A stretch of 64,000 nucleotides of DNA from contig NZ_CP033381.1 in the NCBI RefSeq assembly GCF_016865255.1, forward strand, positions 2,170,001 through 2,234,000, read 5' to 3'. A program made the position numbers and the translations under genes. Below the pieces are notes generated by a model. It made no database searches. It was given only the letters and a program-made list of their open reading frames with translations, and was not told where the DNA came from. Positions 25,668 to 34,165 of this stretch are shown here, piece by piece. How positions within the stretch are numbered: the stretch's first letter is position 1; each line of letters begins with the position of its first letter. This DNA comes from Methylomonas sp. LW13 (lineage in GTDB: Bacteria; Pseudomonadota; Gammaproteobacteria; Methylococcales; Methylomonadaceae).

Positions 25668-27635
25668 ATGTTCAGAAAACTAACTCTGTGCTGCGCGTTG
25701 TTGGCGCTGCTAGTCATCATCGTCGGCGCGTATGTGCGCTTAACCCACGCCGGCTTGGGTTGCCCGGACTGGCCTGGCTGTTACGGCAAGGCTTTCGTCA
25801 GTGACAGCGCGGAATTTAAAGCCGATGCGGCTGCTGTCTTTCCGCAGTATGCCTTGGATACCGCAAAAGCTTGGAAAGAAATGGCCCACCGCTATTTGGC
25901 TGGCGGCTTGGCGCTATTGGTGTTGGTTTGGTTTGGATTGGCGTGGAGGGAAAAACCGCGTTCGCCTGCAGTCATGCTGACCACTCTGGTATTGCTGTTG
26001 ATAGCCGGGCAAGCCGGTTTGGGCATGTGGACGGTGACATCCGGCACGCGACCCGGCGTCGTAACAGCGCATCTGTTGTTGGGTTTTTTTACGTTTTGGA
26101 CTTTAGGTTGGAGCTATTTGCGGCTTAATCCGGCTGCCGAAGCAAGGCCGGTTCGTTCCGGCCCCATCCTATTTACCGGTTTGGCGATACTGGTCTTGCT
26201 TGCGCAGATTGTGCTGGGCGGGTGGGTCAGTAGCAACTATGCCGGCCTAGCGTGTAGCGATTTTCCGCGTTGTAACGGCGAATGGTTACCGGGCGGCAAT
26301 TATCTGAGTATTTTGGATCTGTTTAGGGACAGCGGTCTTTCCGCCGATGCGAAAATGGCGATACAGGCATTGCATCGCGTTTTGGCTGCTTTCACTTTCC
26401 TGGTGCTCAGCGCTTTGATGTTGTCCGCAACTTCGGAACGCCATCCAAAACCGGTGCGGTTGGCGGGAAATATCCTCAGTATGCTGTTATTACTGCAGAT
26501 CGCACTAGGGATTTTTAGCGTCAAGTACCAGCTGCCTCTGGCGTTGGCCGTTGCGCATAATGCGGTCGCTGCGTTGCTGATGTTGCCGTTGCTGGGGATT
26601 CTATTTTACAGCCGTTATCGCACGGGAACCGAGGACGAAAGTGTAGCCTTCGAAGCCTCTGAGACTGTTGCAACCGAACAGGTGCCCGCGGAAGTAACTC
26701 AGGTTAGCAGCGAAGATTCTTTATATTTGCGTTTAACCACTCAGCTGAAAAAAACCAGAACCGGCCTGGGCGGGGTACTGAGCAGCTTGGCATTCGGGCA
26801 AAAGGCGCTGACCAAGGAGTTATTGGCCGACATTGAAGCCCAATTATTGATGGCCGACTTGGGCATCGAAACCACCACGCAATTGATTAAACAGCTGACC
26901 GATAGTTTGGAGCGCGATCAACTCAGCGACGGCCAATTATTGAGCCAAACCTTGAAGCAAAATTTATTAGCGATGCTGGAACCTTGCAGCCTGCCGTTGC
27001 AAATTCCCAAACAAGATGGGCCGTTCGTAATTTTGGTGGTGGGTGTTAACGGTGCCGGCAAGACAACTTCGATCGGTAAACTGGCTAAACGCTTGCAGCA
27101 ACAAGGCCATAGCGTCATGTTGGCGGCGGGCGATACTTTCAGGGCCGCCGCAGTCGAGCAATTGCAAACCTGGGGCGAGCGCAACGATATTCAAGTCGTG
27201 GCACAGCATACCGGCGCCGATTCCGCATCGGTGATTTTCGATGCCTTACAGTCAGCCAAAGCCAAAGGGGTGGATGTATTGATCGCCGATACCGCCGGAC
27301 GTTTGCATACCAAGTCCAACTTGATGGACGAATTGAAAAAAATCAAACGGATCATGGGCAAACTGGACGAGTCAGCCCCGCACGAGGTATTGCTGATACT
27401 GGATGCGGGCACCGGGCAAAATGCTTTGTCGCAAGCTAAACTATTCAACGAAGCGGTAGAACTGACCGGCATTGCCTTGACCAAGCTGGACGGCACCGCC
27501 AAGGGTGGCATTATATTCGCGCTGGCTAATCAACTGCATATTCCGATTCGTTTTATCGGTGTGGGCGAGCAGATTGACGATTTGCAGGATTTCAATGCGC
27601 AAACCTTCGTCGATGCCCTGTTTGTTCAAGAGTGA
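25668..27635 (+). CDS. ctaA-ftsY: Fusion of heme A synthase (CtaA/Cox15) and signal-recognition receptor FtsY
   Basis: One uninterrupted 655-codon frame. Residues 1-316 are a complete eight-span heme A synthase with its four heme-ligand histidines H73, H135, H236 and H297, and cysteine loops at C32/C38 and C196/C202. Residues 317-350 are an acidic linker. Residues 351-655 are a complete FtsY NG domain, with GTPase motifs GVNGAGKTT (459-467), DTAGR (541-545) and TKLDGTAKGG (605-614). CtaA ends on the cytoplasmic side, so FtsY would face the cytosol correctly and be tethered to the membrane. ftsE and ftsX follow, as is usual after ftsY. I see no internal start with a ribosome-binding site near the junction. 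The ctaB gene usually next to ctaA is absent. Confidence 0.9.
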   Translation: MFRKLTLCCALLALLVIIVGAYVRLTHAGLGCPDWPGCYGKAFVSDSAEFKADAAAVFPQYALDTAKAWKEMAHRYLAGGLALLVLVWFGLAWREKPRSPAVMLTTLVLLLIAGQAGLGMWTVTSGTRPGVVTAHLLLGFFTFWTLGWSYLRLNPAAEARPVRSGPILFTGLAILVLLAQIVLGGWVSSNYAGLACSDFPRCNGEWLPGGNYLSILDLFRDSGLSADAKMAIQALHRVLAAFTFLVLSALMLSATSERHPKPVRLAGNILSMLLLLQIALGIFSVKYQLPLALAVAHNAVAALLMLPLLGILFYSRYRTGTEDESVAFEASETVATEQVPAEVTQVSSEDSLYLRLTTQLKKTRTGLGGVLSSLAFGQKALTKELLADIEAQLLMADLGIETTTQLIKQLTDSLERDQLSDGQLLSQTLKQNLLAMLEPCSLPLQIPKQDGPFVILVVGVNGAGKTTSIGKLAKRLQQQGHSVMLAAGDTFRAAAVEQLQTWGERNDIQVVAQHTGADSASVIFDALQSAKAKGVDVLIADTAGRLHTKSNLMDELKKIKRIMGKLDESAPHEVLLILDAGTGQNALSQAKLFNEAVELTGIALTKLDGTAKGGIIFALANQLHIPIRFIGVGEQIDDLQDFNAQTFVDALFVQE

Positions 27636-27654
27636 TGCGCAGTAGCCAGATACC

Positions 27655-28311
27655 ATGTTGAGATTCGAACACGTAAGCAAACGCTATCCCGATGCCGGCG
27701 AAGCCTTGACCGATGTCAGCTTTCATTTGCATCGCGGCGAAATGGCATTTTTAACCGGCCGTTCCGGTGCCGGTAAAAGTACCTTGCTGAAGTTGATCGC
27801 GATGATGGAGCAATGCACGCGCGGCAGCGTGTTGCTGGATGGCCAGGATATTACGCGCATCGGCGAACGGAAGATTCCCTACATGCGTCGTAATCTGGGC
27901 CTTATTTTTCAGGATTACAAACTGCTGAACGATAGAACGGTATTCGATAACGTGGCCCTGCCATTGGTGGTCTCGGGTTATAACCATCAGGAAGTGGCGC
28001 GGCGGGTGCGGGCATCCTTGGATAAAGTGGGTCTGTTAGGCAAGGAAAGGAAACATCCCTTGGCTCTGTCCGGTGGGGAACAACAGCGCGTAGGTATCGC
28101 CCGAGCCATTGTCAATAAACCTAAATTAATTCTGGCCGACGAGCCGACGGGCAACTTGGACCCGGATCTGTCCGCCGAAGTGATGTTCATGTTCGAGCAA
28201 TTCAAACAGGTCGGGGTGACGGTGTTGATAGCCAGCCACGATATAGAGTTGATTAATCATCTCGGCCATCGAGTATTGACGCTCGATAAAGGCCATTTGA
28301 TAGCGAGTTGA
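27655..28311 (+). CDS. ftsE: Cell-division ATP-binding protein FtsE
   Basis: A 218-residue ABC-type ATPase. It pairs with FtsX at the division septum to activate peptidoglycan hydrolases. Walker A GRSGAGKST is near residue 40, signature LSGGEQQR near 140, and Walker B LILADEPTGNLD follows. The start lies 19 bases after the ctaA-ftsY stop; the stop overlaps ftsX (ATGA). Confidence 0.96.
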   Translation: MLRFEHVSKRYPDAGEALTDVSFHLHRGEMAFLTGRSGAGKSTLLKLIAMMEQCTRGSVLLDGQDITRIGERKIPYMRRNLGLIFQDYKLLNDRTVFDNVALPLVVSGYNHQEVARRVRASLDKVGLLGKERKHPLALSGGEQQRVGIARAIVNKPKLILADEPTGNLDPDLSAEVMFMFEQFKQVGVTVLIASHDIELINHLGHRVLTLDKGHLIAS

Positions 28312-29276
28312 CGATGAAACGCAATCACCGCAGACAAACCGGTAGCAGGCTGCTGGAATTATTCCATGCCTATATGCTCAACCATGCCCATGGACTGTTC
28401 TCCAGTCTAGGCCGGCTGAGCCGCACGCCTTTTACTTCCACCATGACCATTCTGGTATTGGCCATCGCCATTTCCTTGGCCAGCAGTTTTTATATCGTGG
28501 TCGCTAACATCCAGCAATTGACCGGCAATCTGGAGTCCAGCAATCAGATGTCCTTGTTTTTGCACGACAACATTACCGACGCTGCCGGCCAGAAGCTCGC
28601 CGAGCAAATCCAGCAAAACGGTAGCGTCATGGAAGTTAAATTTATCAGCAAGAAACAGGCGCTGGAGGAGTTCAAAGCCAATAGCGGTTTCAGCGATGCG
28701 TTGAATGCGCTGGAACGCAATCCCTTGCCGAGCGTGATTCAAGTAGTGCCGAAAAATGCGCTGGAAAGCAACGAAGACATCGAGAAACTGATGTCCGATT
28801 TTAAACAATTCCCGCAAGTCGATTTCGTGCAGGTGGATATGCAATGGGTGGCGCGCTTGCAAACCATCATGCTGATTGCCAGCCGCGGTGTGATGTTAGT
28901 CAGTCTGCTACTGGGTTTCGCGGTAACCTTCATTACCGGCAATACCATTCGTCTGGAGTTGCAGAATCGCCAGGACGAAGTGTTTATTTCCAAACTGGTC
29001 GGCGCTACCCATGCTTTTATTCAACGGCCGTTTTTGTATACCGGCTTTTGGCTGGGTTTTATCTCGGGTTTTCTCGGCTGGCTGATCATGACGATCATGC
29101 TGTTGATCCTGGAAACGCCGGTGGAGAAACTATCGACCTTGTATAACAGTTCATTCGACTTACTGTTTTTGAGTTTCTCGGAGTTTATTTTGCTATTGAT
29201 GATTTCGTCCATGCTGGCGGTACTTGGTTCCTGGGCGGTGTTGCACTATCAGTTGCGGCAACTAAAACCGCAATAA
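28308..29276 (+). CDS. ftsX: Cell-division protein FtsX
   Basis: A 322-residue membrane partner of FtsE with four spans: one near residue 45, then three in the C-terminal 140 residues. The large periplasmic domain in between is where amidase activators dock. NTIRLELQNRQDEVFISKLVGAT is the conserved FtsX loop. It is coupled to ftsE by a four-base overlap. Confidence 0.95.
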   Translation: MTMKRNHRRQTGSRLLELFHAYMLNHAHGLFSSLGRLSRTPFTSTMTILVLAIAISLASSFYIVVANIQQLTGNLESSNQMSLFLHDNITDAAGQKLAEQIQQNGSVMEVKFISKKQALEEFKANSGFSDALNALERNPLPSVIQVVPKNALESNEDIEKLMSDFKQFPQVDFVQVDMQWVARLQTIMLIASRGVMLVSLLLGFAVTFITGNTIRLELQNRQDEVFISKLVGATHAFIQRPFLYTGFWLGFISGFLGWLIMTIMLLILETPVEKLSTLYNSSFDLLFLSFSEFILLLMISSMLAVLGSWAVLHYQLRQLKPQ

Positions 29277-29280
29277 GCCT

Positions 29281-29712
29281 ATGAATTTTTGGGAAACCAA
29301 GACCCTGGCGCAAATGAGCACGGAAGAGTGGGAGTCGCTGTGCGATAACTGCGGCAAGTGTTGTTTGAACAAGCTGGAAGACGAAGACACCGGAGAAATT
29401 GCTTTTACCAGCGTGGCGTGCGATTTGATCGATTTAGAAACCTGTCGTTGCACTCGTTATAGCGAGCGTTGCACGCTGGTGCCGGAATGCATCGACTTGA
29501 AGCAACATGACTTTGCCGAATACAACTGGTTGCCGTCAACCTGTGCATACCGCTTGTTAACCGACGGTGAATCGTTGCCTAGCTGGCATCCCTTGATCAC
29601 CGGGACTCGCGAGTCGGTGAAAGAGGCGGGGGTGTCTATCAGCAGTTATGCGGTTAAAGAGTCGCAGGTTACCGATCTGGAAGATCATATTATCGAATGG
29701 TTGCAGCCCTGA
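29281..29712 (+). CDS. YcgN/YkgJ-family cysteine-cluster protein
   Basis: A 143-residue cytoplasmic protein with the CDNCGKCCLNK motif near residue 20, plus CRCTRYSERC and the C-terminal TCAYRLL region. These cysteines probably hold a zinc or iron-sulfur centre. It matches UPF0260 (YcgN), whose function is unknown. It follows ftsX closely and is likely in the same transcript. Confidence 0.85.
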   Translation: MNFWETKTLAQMSTEEWESLCDNCGKCCLNKLEDEDTGEIAFTSVACDLIDLETCRCTRYSERCTLVPECIDLKQHDFAEYNWLPSTCAYRLLTDGESLPSWHPLITGTRESVKEAGVSISSYAVKESQVTDLEDHIIEWLQP

Positions 29713-29726
29713 TTCAGGCTGGCTGG

Positions 29727-29755
29727 GCCGCCGGTCAACTTCGTTTTCCGGCGGC
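29727..29755 (+). other. GC-rich hairpin after the YcgN-like gene
   Basis: GCCGCCGG and CCGGCGGC pair around a 13-base loop, 14 bases after the stop. There is no T run, so factor-independent termination is uncertain. Confidence 0.45.
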
Positions 29756-29804
29756 TTCAGGTGTGGAAAAGCCGGGATTACCGATCCCTTGGGTGGACTT
29801 TAGC

Positions 29805-30164
29805 TTATCCTTTGCCGGGCAACATACCTACCGTACCCGGTTTAATTCGTTTGCAACTCACTACGACATCTTCCTGACGGCATTTTGCTTCCTGTGGGTT
29901 GCTACAGGTGTCGCAAACTGTGTTACCAGTGCTTTTTACCTCGTCGACATGCCAGCCGTAACCTTGGGACTGGCAGAATTTTTTGCTGAATCTGTCGATA
30001 TTGTAGTTTTTGGCAGCATTTTCCTTGGCTTTGCTCTCAACTTGGCAGTGCTCGGGGGCCAGAGTGTTCGCCATTATGTCTCGATAAATATATTCGGTAG
30101 CCTGGACGGGGCTAGCTAACAATAAAGAGGCTAACAAGGTGCCGATAAAAGTGGTTTTCATCAT
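29805..30164 (-). CDS. Small secreted cysteine-containing protein
   Basis: A 119-residue protein with a clear signal peptide (MMKTTFIGTLLASLLLASPVQA) and about 98 mature residues holding six cysteines, some in CDTCSNPQEAKC, which suggests disulfides. GAGGATT precedes the start. It begins next to the end of the small membrane-protein gene and is probably cotranscribed. The opposite-strand frame over this region is a shadow. I do not recognise the family. Confidence 0.7.
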   Translation of the reverse strand: MMKTTFIGTLLASLLLASPVQATEYIYRDIMANTLAPEHCQVESKAKENAAKNYNIDRFSKKFCQSQGYGWHVDEVKSTGNTVCDTCSNPQEAKCRQEDVVVSCKRIKPGTVGMLPGKG

Positions 30165-30165
30165 A

Positions 30166-30351
30166 TTAATCCTCGCGGTTGCCGATGACTCGGATGTTCA
30201 TTAAGCGATTCTCTTCGGCAATTTGATCCTTGATGGGGGCAAATTTTTCGTTTTCGCTCATTTTTACCGCCAGGATGGCGCCAACAACAACTGCGGTAGC
30301 CAGCACCAAATACAACACGAAGTTATCTTTTTCTTGTTTTACTTCTGTCAT
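30166..30351 (-). CDS. Small single-span membrane protein, paralogue of the one at 4444
   Basis: A 61-residue protein with head MTEVKQEKDNFVLYL, one membrane span (about residues 11-30) and a charged tail. It shares the EKDNF-x-LY head and overall plan with the 64-residue protein at 4444-4638. An AGAGG ribosome-binding site precedes ATG 30351. It lies upstream of the small secreted protein. Function unknown. Confidence 0.72.
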   Translation of the reverse strand: MTEVKQEKDNFVLYLVLATAVVVGAILAVKMSENEKFAPIKDQIAEENRLMNIRVIGNRED

Positions 30352-30927
30352 GGTTTTACCTCTTATAATAATAAATCGGCCAGTGCCGAACCGAATTTGT
30401 ATTGAAAAACCTGTTCGCCCTTTAACGGGGCCGGCACTGATTTGACGTCAATCTTAGCGATTTCTCCGATACCTATAGCATGCTCGCGCCGTCGAGCCAG
30501 ATCGAATATTTCGCTGAAAGCATTGAATGCATCAGCCAGGAATTGCGTTACACCTCCATGTAAGCAGCTACGGATTGAAAACACCTGATTTAGGCATTTC
30601 TGAGCTGCTTCATGGTAGCGAATCGAAACAATAAAAGAAATGCTCGGGCTTGTCAAACAAATATCGTATCAATATTATACGTTTGCCGTTGTTTTCGCAA
30701 AGACTGTCTGCAAGTGGTGTTTGGATTTTGCACTATTATCTGCTCTCCCCAATCTGATCAGGCGCGATTTGGCGTAAAAAGCCGACGGCGCTTTATTTGA
30801 AAAGTCTGGAAAAAGCAGCATCTACCGGCGATAAAATATTCGCGAAGTTGAAATTGGCGATTATCCTGGTAGTCTTCGATGCTGTTCTTGTCTAATTACT
30901 TTACTCACAGAAATAGAAAAATCTCAT
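30352..30927. other. Intergenic region with a leader upstream of the small membrane-protein gene
   Basis: The minus strand has a good promoter at 30628-30656, then about 270 bases before the small membrane-protein start. The frame 30363-30656 is open on the minus strand (97 codons) but has only TTG or GTG starts; a strong GGAGGT at about 30558-30563 has no in-frame ATG after it. It may be a decayed gene or a regulatory leader. Nothing clear lies on the plus strand before 30928. Confidence 0.4.
30628..30656 (-). promoter_or_regulatory. Sigma-70-type promoter
   Basis: On the minus strand, a perfect -35 TTGACA (30656-30651) is followed after 17 bases by TATTGT (30633-30628). It would drive the two small membrane/secreted protein genes to the left. 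Confidence 0.5.
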
Positions 30928-31467
30928 ATGCAAACATTGACTAGAAAAATTAAAAAATATGTGACGGTGATTTTTTTAGGTGCATTGCTTCCGGCGCTAA
31001 ACCCGGCTTGGGCGGAATCCGATAAGCAACTCCAGGAAAAAACGCTTAAAGCGCGGGAATTGATTCATCAGAAAGACATGGATCATTCCGCCCATGCGGA
31101 ACTCGCGGACAAAACCGAGGGATTTCGCGGCGTGTTTTACGGTTATTTGCCCTGCAAGGAAAAAGATTGTGATGGTTTCAAAATGACCTTGTCTTTGAAA
31201 CAAAAGAACAATTACTTATTGGTCACTCAATACGCAAAAGCCTCTTCCAGAGAGTTTTACGAGAAAGGCAAGTACGACTGGGATGACAAAACTCACATAC
31301 TGTCGTTAACCTCCAATAAAGGCGATCTGAATCGCAAATTCAGCATCAAAGACGAAGGAACGTTGATACACCTGAATAGCGACGGTACGCCCATGCTCGG
31401 CGACCAGGACGATTACACGCTGGCAAGAAGCGATAAATCAAAATCTCGGGAAGTGCATATTCATTAA
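30928..31467 (+). CDS. Secreted NlpE-N-like protein
   Basis: A 179-residue protein with a signal peptide (residues 1-29, ending PAWAES) and a domain resembling the N-terminal domain of the copper-response lipoprotein NlpE: FYGYLPCKEKDCDGFKMTLSL, then strands ending in GTLIHLNSDGTPM. Unlike NlpE it has no lipobox, so it would be soluble in the periplasm. A role in sensing envelope or copper stress is possible by analogy. Confidence 0.72.
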   Translation: MQTLTRKIKKYVTVIFLGALLPALNPAWAESDKQLQEKTLKARELIHQKDMDHSAHAELADKTEGFRGVFYGYLPCKEKDCDGFKMTLSLKQKNNYLLVTQYAKASSREFYEKGKYDWDDKTHILSLTSNKGDLNRKFSIKDEGTLIHLNSDGTPMLGDQDDYTLARSDKSKSREVHIH

Positions 31468-31485
31468 GCTCTTCCCTGAAGGGTC

Positions 31486-31515
31486 TAGCCGGTTTTAGAT
31501 GACGCCGGCTATTTA
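31486..31515 (+). terminator. Possible terminator after the NlpE-like gene
   Basis: TAGCCGG and CCGGCTA pair around a 12-base loop and are followed by TTTAAA. Confidence 0.5.
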
Positions 31516-31520
31516 AACGA

Positions 31521-31555
31521 TAGGCTGTCGGATGCAAAGCGCCGATACAGCCTAG
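31521..31555 (-). terminator. Hairpin terminator for the carbonic anhydrase-like gene
   Basis: An extended inverted repeat, TAGGCTGTCGG against CCGATACAGCCTA with one bulge, lies just after the minus-strand gene and is followed on that strand by TCGTTTAAAT. Confidence 0.5.
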
Positions 31556-31567
31556 AGAGTATGAAAT

Positions 31568-32116
31568 TTACGCTAATTCAGCTAAATAGTCGTTTTTCAA
31601 CTTCACATAATGTTTGGCCGAATATTCCAGAAAAGCTTTTTCTTCATCGGTCAAAGCCCGCATTTGTTTGGCGGGTGTACCGACATATAAATAACCGCCT
31701 TCCAGCTTCTTGCCGGGCGGCACTAAAGCACCAGCACCCAGCATCACATAATCCCCCAGCTCGGCATCATCCATCACAATTGCACCTATGCCGATGAGAC
31801 AATAATCGCCTATCGTACAGGCATGCACCACGGCGCGATGACCGATAGTGACGCCCTTACCGATTGTCAACGGATGGCCTTGCGGCGAATAGTCGCCAGC
31901 GTGGGAAACATGCAACACCGAGCCATCCTGAACGTTGGTGCCTTCGCCTATGGTAATAGCTTCGACGTCTCCGCGTATCACCGTGGTCGGCCACACCGAT
32001 ACATCGTCGCCTATTCTCACATCGCCGATCACGACCGCTGCTTCGTCGATGTACACGTTTTTGCCGACCTTGGGTTGTTTGCCTTTATATATTCTGATTG
32101 CCACCGCAACTCCCAT
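31568..32116 (-). CDS. Gamma-class carbonic anhydrase family protein (YrdA-like)
   Basis: A 182-residue left-handed beta-helix protein made of hexapeptide repeats. The metal-binding histidines of the gamma class are in VLHVSHAGD and IGHRAVVHAC. Family members either interconvert CO2 and bicarbonate or act as acyl carriers; the sequence cannot decide. It is monocistronic and divergent from the SPFH gene. Confidence 0.87.
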   Translation of the reverse strand: MGVAVAIRIYKGKQPKVGKNVYIDEAAVVIGDVRIGDDVSVWPTTVIRGDVEAITIGEGTNVQDGSVLHVSHAGDYSPQGHPLTIGKGVTIGHRAVVHACTIGDYCLIGIGAIVMDDAELGDYVMLGAGALVPPGKKLEGGYLYVGTPAKQMRALTDEEKAFLEYSAKHYVKLKNDYLAELA

Positions 32117-32184
32117 TTTTTGCCATACTTAAACCGCGATGTTACGCAATTAATCGATTCTTCTCCAGTCCAGCGAGGCTAGTA

Positions 32185-33195
32185 ATGGCATTTATAGACG
32201 GTATCAAACGGCAACTACGTTCGGTGATCGAATGGGAAAACCCCGATCCAGATCTGTTGTTGGCACAATGGACTGAAAACGGCGACGAAATCAAAAATGC
32301 CTCCAAATTAATCGTCGGTCCGGGGCAGGGCTGTATTTTCGTGTATCAGGGCCAGGTCAAAGCGGTGATCGAAGAACAATGCATGATCAATTTAGAAACC
32401 GATAACGTGCCGTTTTGGACTACGATCAAGAAATTCATGCAGTTTTTCGAGAGCGAACATAAGGTGGGAATTTATTTCTTCCGTAAAACCAAGATTCTCG
32501 ATCAGAAATGGGGCACCACTTCGCCAATTAAATATCAGGACCCGAAATATCATTTCCCGGTCGCTTTAAAAGCTTACGGCAACTACAGCTACCAAATAGC
32601 CGATGCCAACGATTTTTTCGTCAATATCGTCGGCAGCCATAACCAGATGCGCATTGACGATTTCCGCAACATTCTTTCGGCGCGGATCATTAATCCCATT
32701 TCCGATTATCTGGCGGAATGTCAGTATAGCTTTGCCGACATCGACGCCAACCGCGACGAAATAGCCCGTGGCATAGCCATTAAGCTGGCCATCGTGTTTC
32801 GCAAGCTGGGTTTTAGCATTAGTGATTTTCGTATCGAAGGTACAGATTTTGATGAAGACACTTTGCGCCGCATTAACCGTATTGCCGACCTGACCGCTGA
32901 AGCGCAAGCCGCGCAAGCGGTGGGTTTGGATTACGCCAAGGTGCAGCAGTTGGACGCTTTGCGCGATGCAGCCCGTAACGAAGGCGGCGGCGCCGGGCTT
33001 GGGATGGGGATGGGCGCGGGCATCGGCTTGGGGCAAGGTATGGCCCAGTCGCTGGGCGCGACGACTAATCAGGTTGCTGCCGATAGCAATCAAACCGTCG
33101 CCAAGTTGACCGAATTGAAGCAGCTATTCGAAGCGCAGCTAATAACCGAGACCGAATACGCCGCCAAGAAACAACAAATATTGGATAAGTTTTAG
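32185..33195 (+). CDS. SPFH-domain protein with C-terminal SHOCT-like tail
   Basis: A 336-residue protein. An SPFH/band-7 core spans about residues 15-245, a glycine-rich low-complexity stretch (AGLGMGMGAGIGLG) follows near 280, and residues 305-336 form a short SHOCT-type oligomerisation motif (LTELKQLFEAQLITETEY). It has no clear membrane span. This YdjI-like type is often paired with zinc-ribbon proteins, as here. I chose ATG 32185, because upstream residues overlap the divergent gene. Confidence 0.82.
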   Translation: MAFIDGIKRQLRSVIEWENPDPDLLLAQWTENGDEIKNASKLIVGPGQGCIFVYQGQVKAVIEEQCMINLETDNVPFWTTIKKFMQFFESEHKVGIYFFRKTKILDQKWGTTSPIKYQDPKYHFPVALKAYGNYSYQIADANDFFVNIVGSHNQMRIDDFRNILSARIINPISDYLAECQYSFADIDANRDEIARGIAIKLAIVFRKLGFSISDFRIEGTDFDEDTLRRINRIADLTAEAQAAQAVGLDYAKVQQLDALRDAARNEGGGAGLGMGMGAGIGLGQGMAQSLGATTNQVAADSNQTVAKLTELKQLFEAQLITETEYAAKKQQILDKF

Positions 33196-33196
33196 C

Positions 33197-33868
33197 ATGG
33201 CCAACTGCACGAGTTGTTCCGCACCCTTGCCTGCCAACACACAGTATTGCAGTTATTGCGGCGTCCGCAACGACATCGATTTGCTAGGCAAGCACGACTA
33301 TCAAGTCATCGATGCCACCAGCGAGCGAGTTTGCCCGAAATGCGCGCAAAGTCTGCAAACCATTAGTCTGGATGCCGCCGGTTCCCTACATATCGAGCGG
33401 TGCGCCAACTGCTATGGCTTATTTTTCGATCCCGGTGAAATAGAAACCTTGCTGGATAGCGCAGTGGCGCCTGTGGTTACCGTCAACCTGGAACTACTGG
33501 GCAATATTAATAAGGACCGCTACCCGAAAAATGCCACCGTGAAATATCTTAAATGCCCGGTGTGCCAAGTGTTAATGAATCGGGTGATCTACGGCTATCG
33601 CAGCGGAGTGATTATCGACCAATGCAGAAGCCATGGCATCTGGTTGGATGGTGGACAAATCAGTCATCTGCTGGAATGGAAAAAAGCCGGCGGCCAGATT
33701 TTGAATCAGCAAAAAATCACTGCCAAACAAGAAAAAGCCAGCTCCGAGCAATTCAAAAAGGCCTTTCGGAAAGACTATTCCCGCCCGCAACAAAGCTATG
33801 GCGAACAAAGCATCGACGGCGATTTAGTGGCGTCGGTCGCCGAAGTGATATTCAAGATTTTTGAGTAA
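33197..33868 (+). CDS. Zinc-ribbon/TFIIB-like protein
   Basis: A 223-residue protein with three cysteine-pair clusters: CTSCSAPLPANTQYCSYCG at the N terminus, CPKCAQ...CANCYGLFFDPGE in the middle, and CPVCQ...CRSHGIWLDGGQ further on. The latter two match the zf-TFIIB (DUF3268-like) pattern. It starts one base after the SPFH stop, so they form a pair and probably act in one membrane-associated process, which is unknown. Confidence 0.82.
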   Translation: MANCTSCSAPLPANTQYCSYCGVRNDIDLLGKHDYQVIDATSERVCPKCAQSLQTISLDAAGSLHIERCANCYGLFFDPGEIETLLDSAVAPVVTVNLELLGNINKDRYPKNATVKYLKCPVCQVLMNRVIYGYRSGVIIDQCRSHGIWLDGGQISHLLEWKKAGGQILNQQKITAKQEKASSEQFKKAFRKDYSRPQQSYGEQSIDGDLVASVAEVIFKIFE

Positions 33869-34165
33869 CTTTAGTGTCGCCGGTTGTACTTGGGCTGTGA
33901 TTTTTTTGAATAACGCCGAAGCAGGTCGGTTTTGCGCTATTTTCAATCGGGATTTCTGTGTGAGTGCTTTGCCTTGCTAAAATCGCCGTGCCGCCATATT
34001 CTTATTCGATAAGTCGGGCCCTAAAATGCCTCGATTGAGGTTGGGTTTCGAATTCGCGTTAAAAAACCAAAAGACACCCATCCGCGGTGTTGCAATAACA
34101 AAAATGTCCGGCTCTGACAGCTCGGAAAATGCCCAAAAACAATATTTAGCGAGTAAGGATGGTTG

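Noticed and set aside
29697..30119. A 140-codon plus-strand frame after the YcgN-like gene
   Set aside because: It is antisense to the signal-peptide protein at 29805-30164, lacks a ribosome-binding site and has no recognisable pattern.
30363..30656. A 97-codon minus-strand frame
   Set aside because: Only TTG or GTG starts, and its first codons overlap a better promoter prediction. Recorded as a leader, not as a gene.
33869..34165. Gap between the zinc-ribbon and GtrB-like genes
   Set aside because: I looked for tRNA, terminator and small frames and found nothing I could support.
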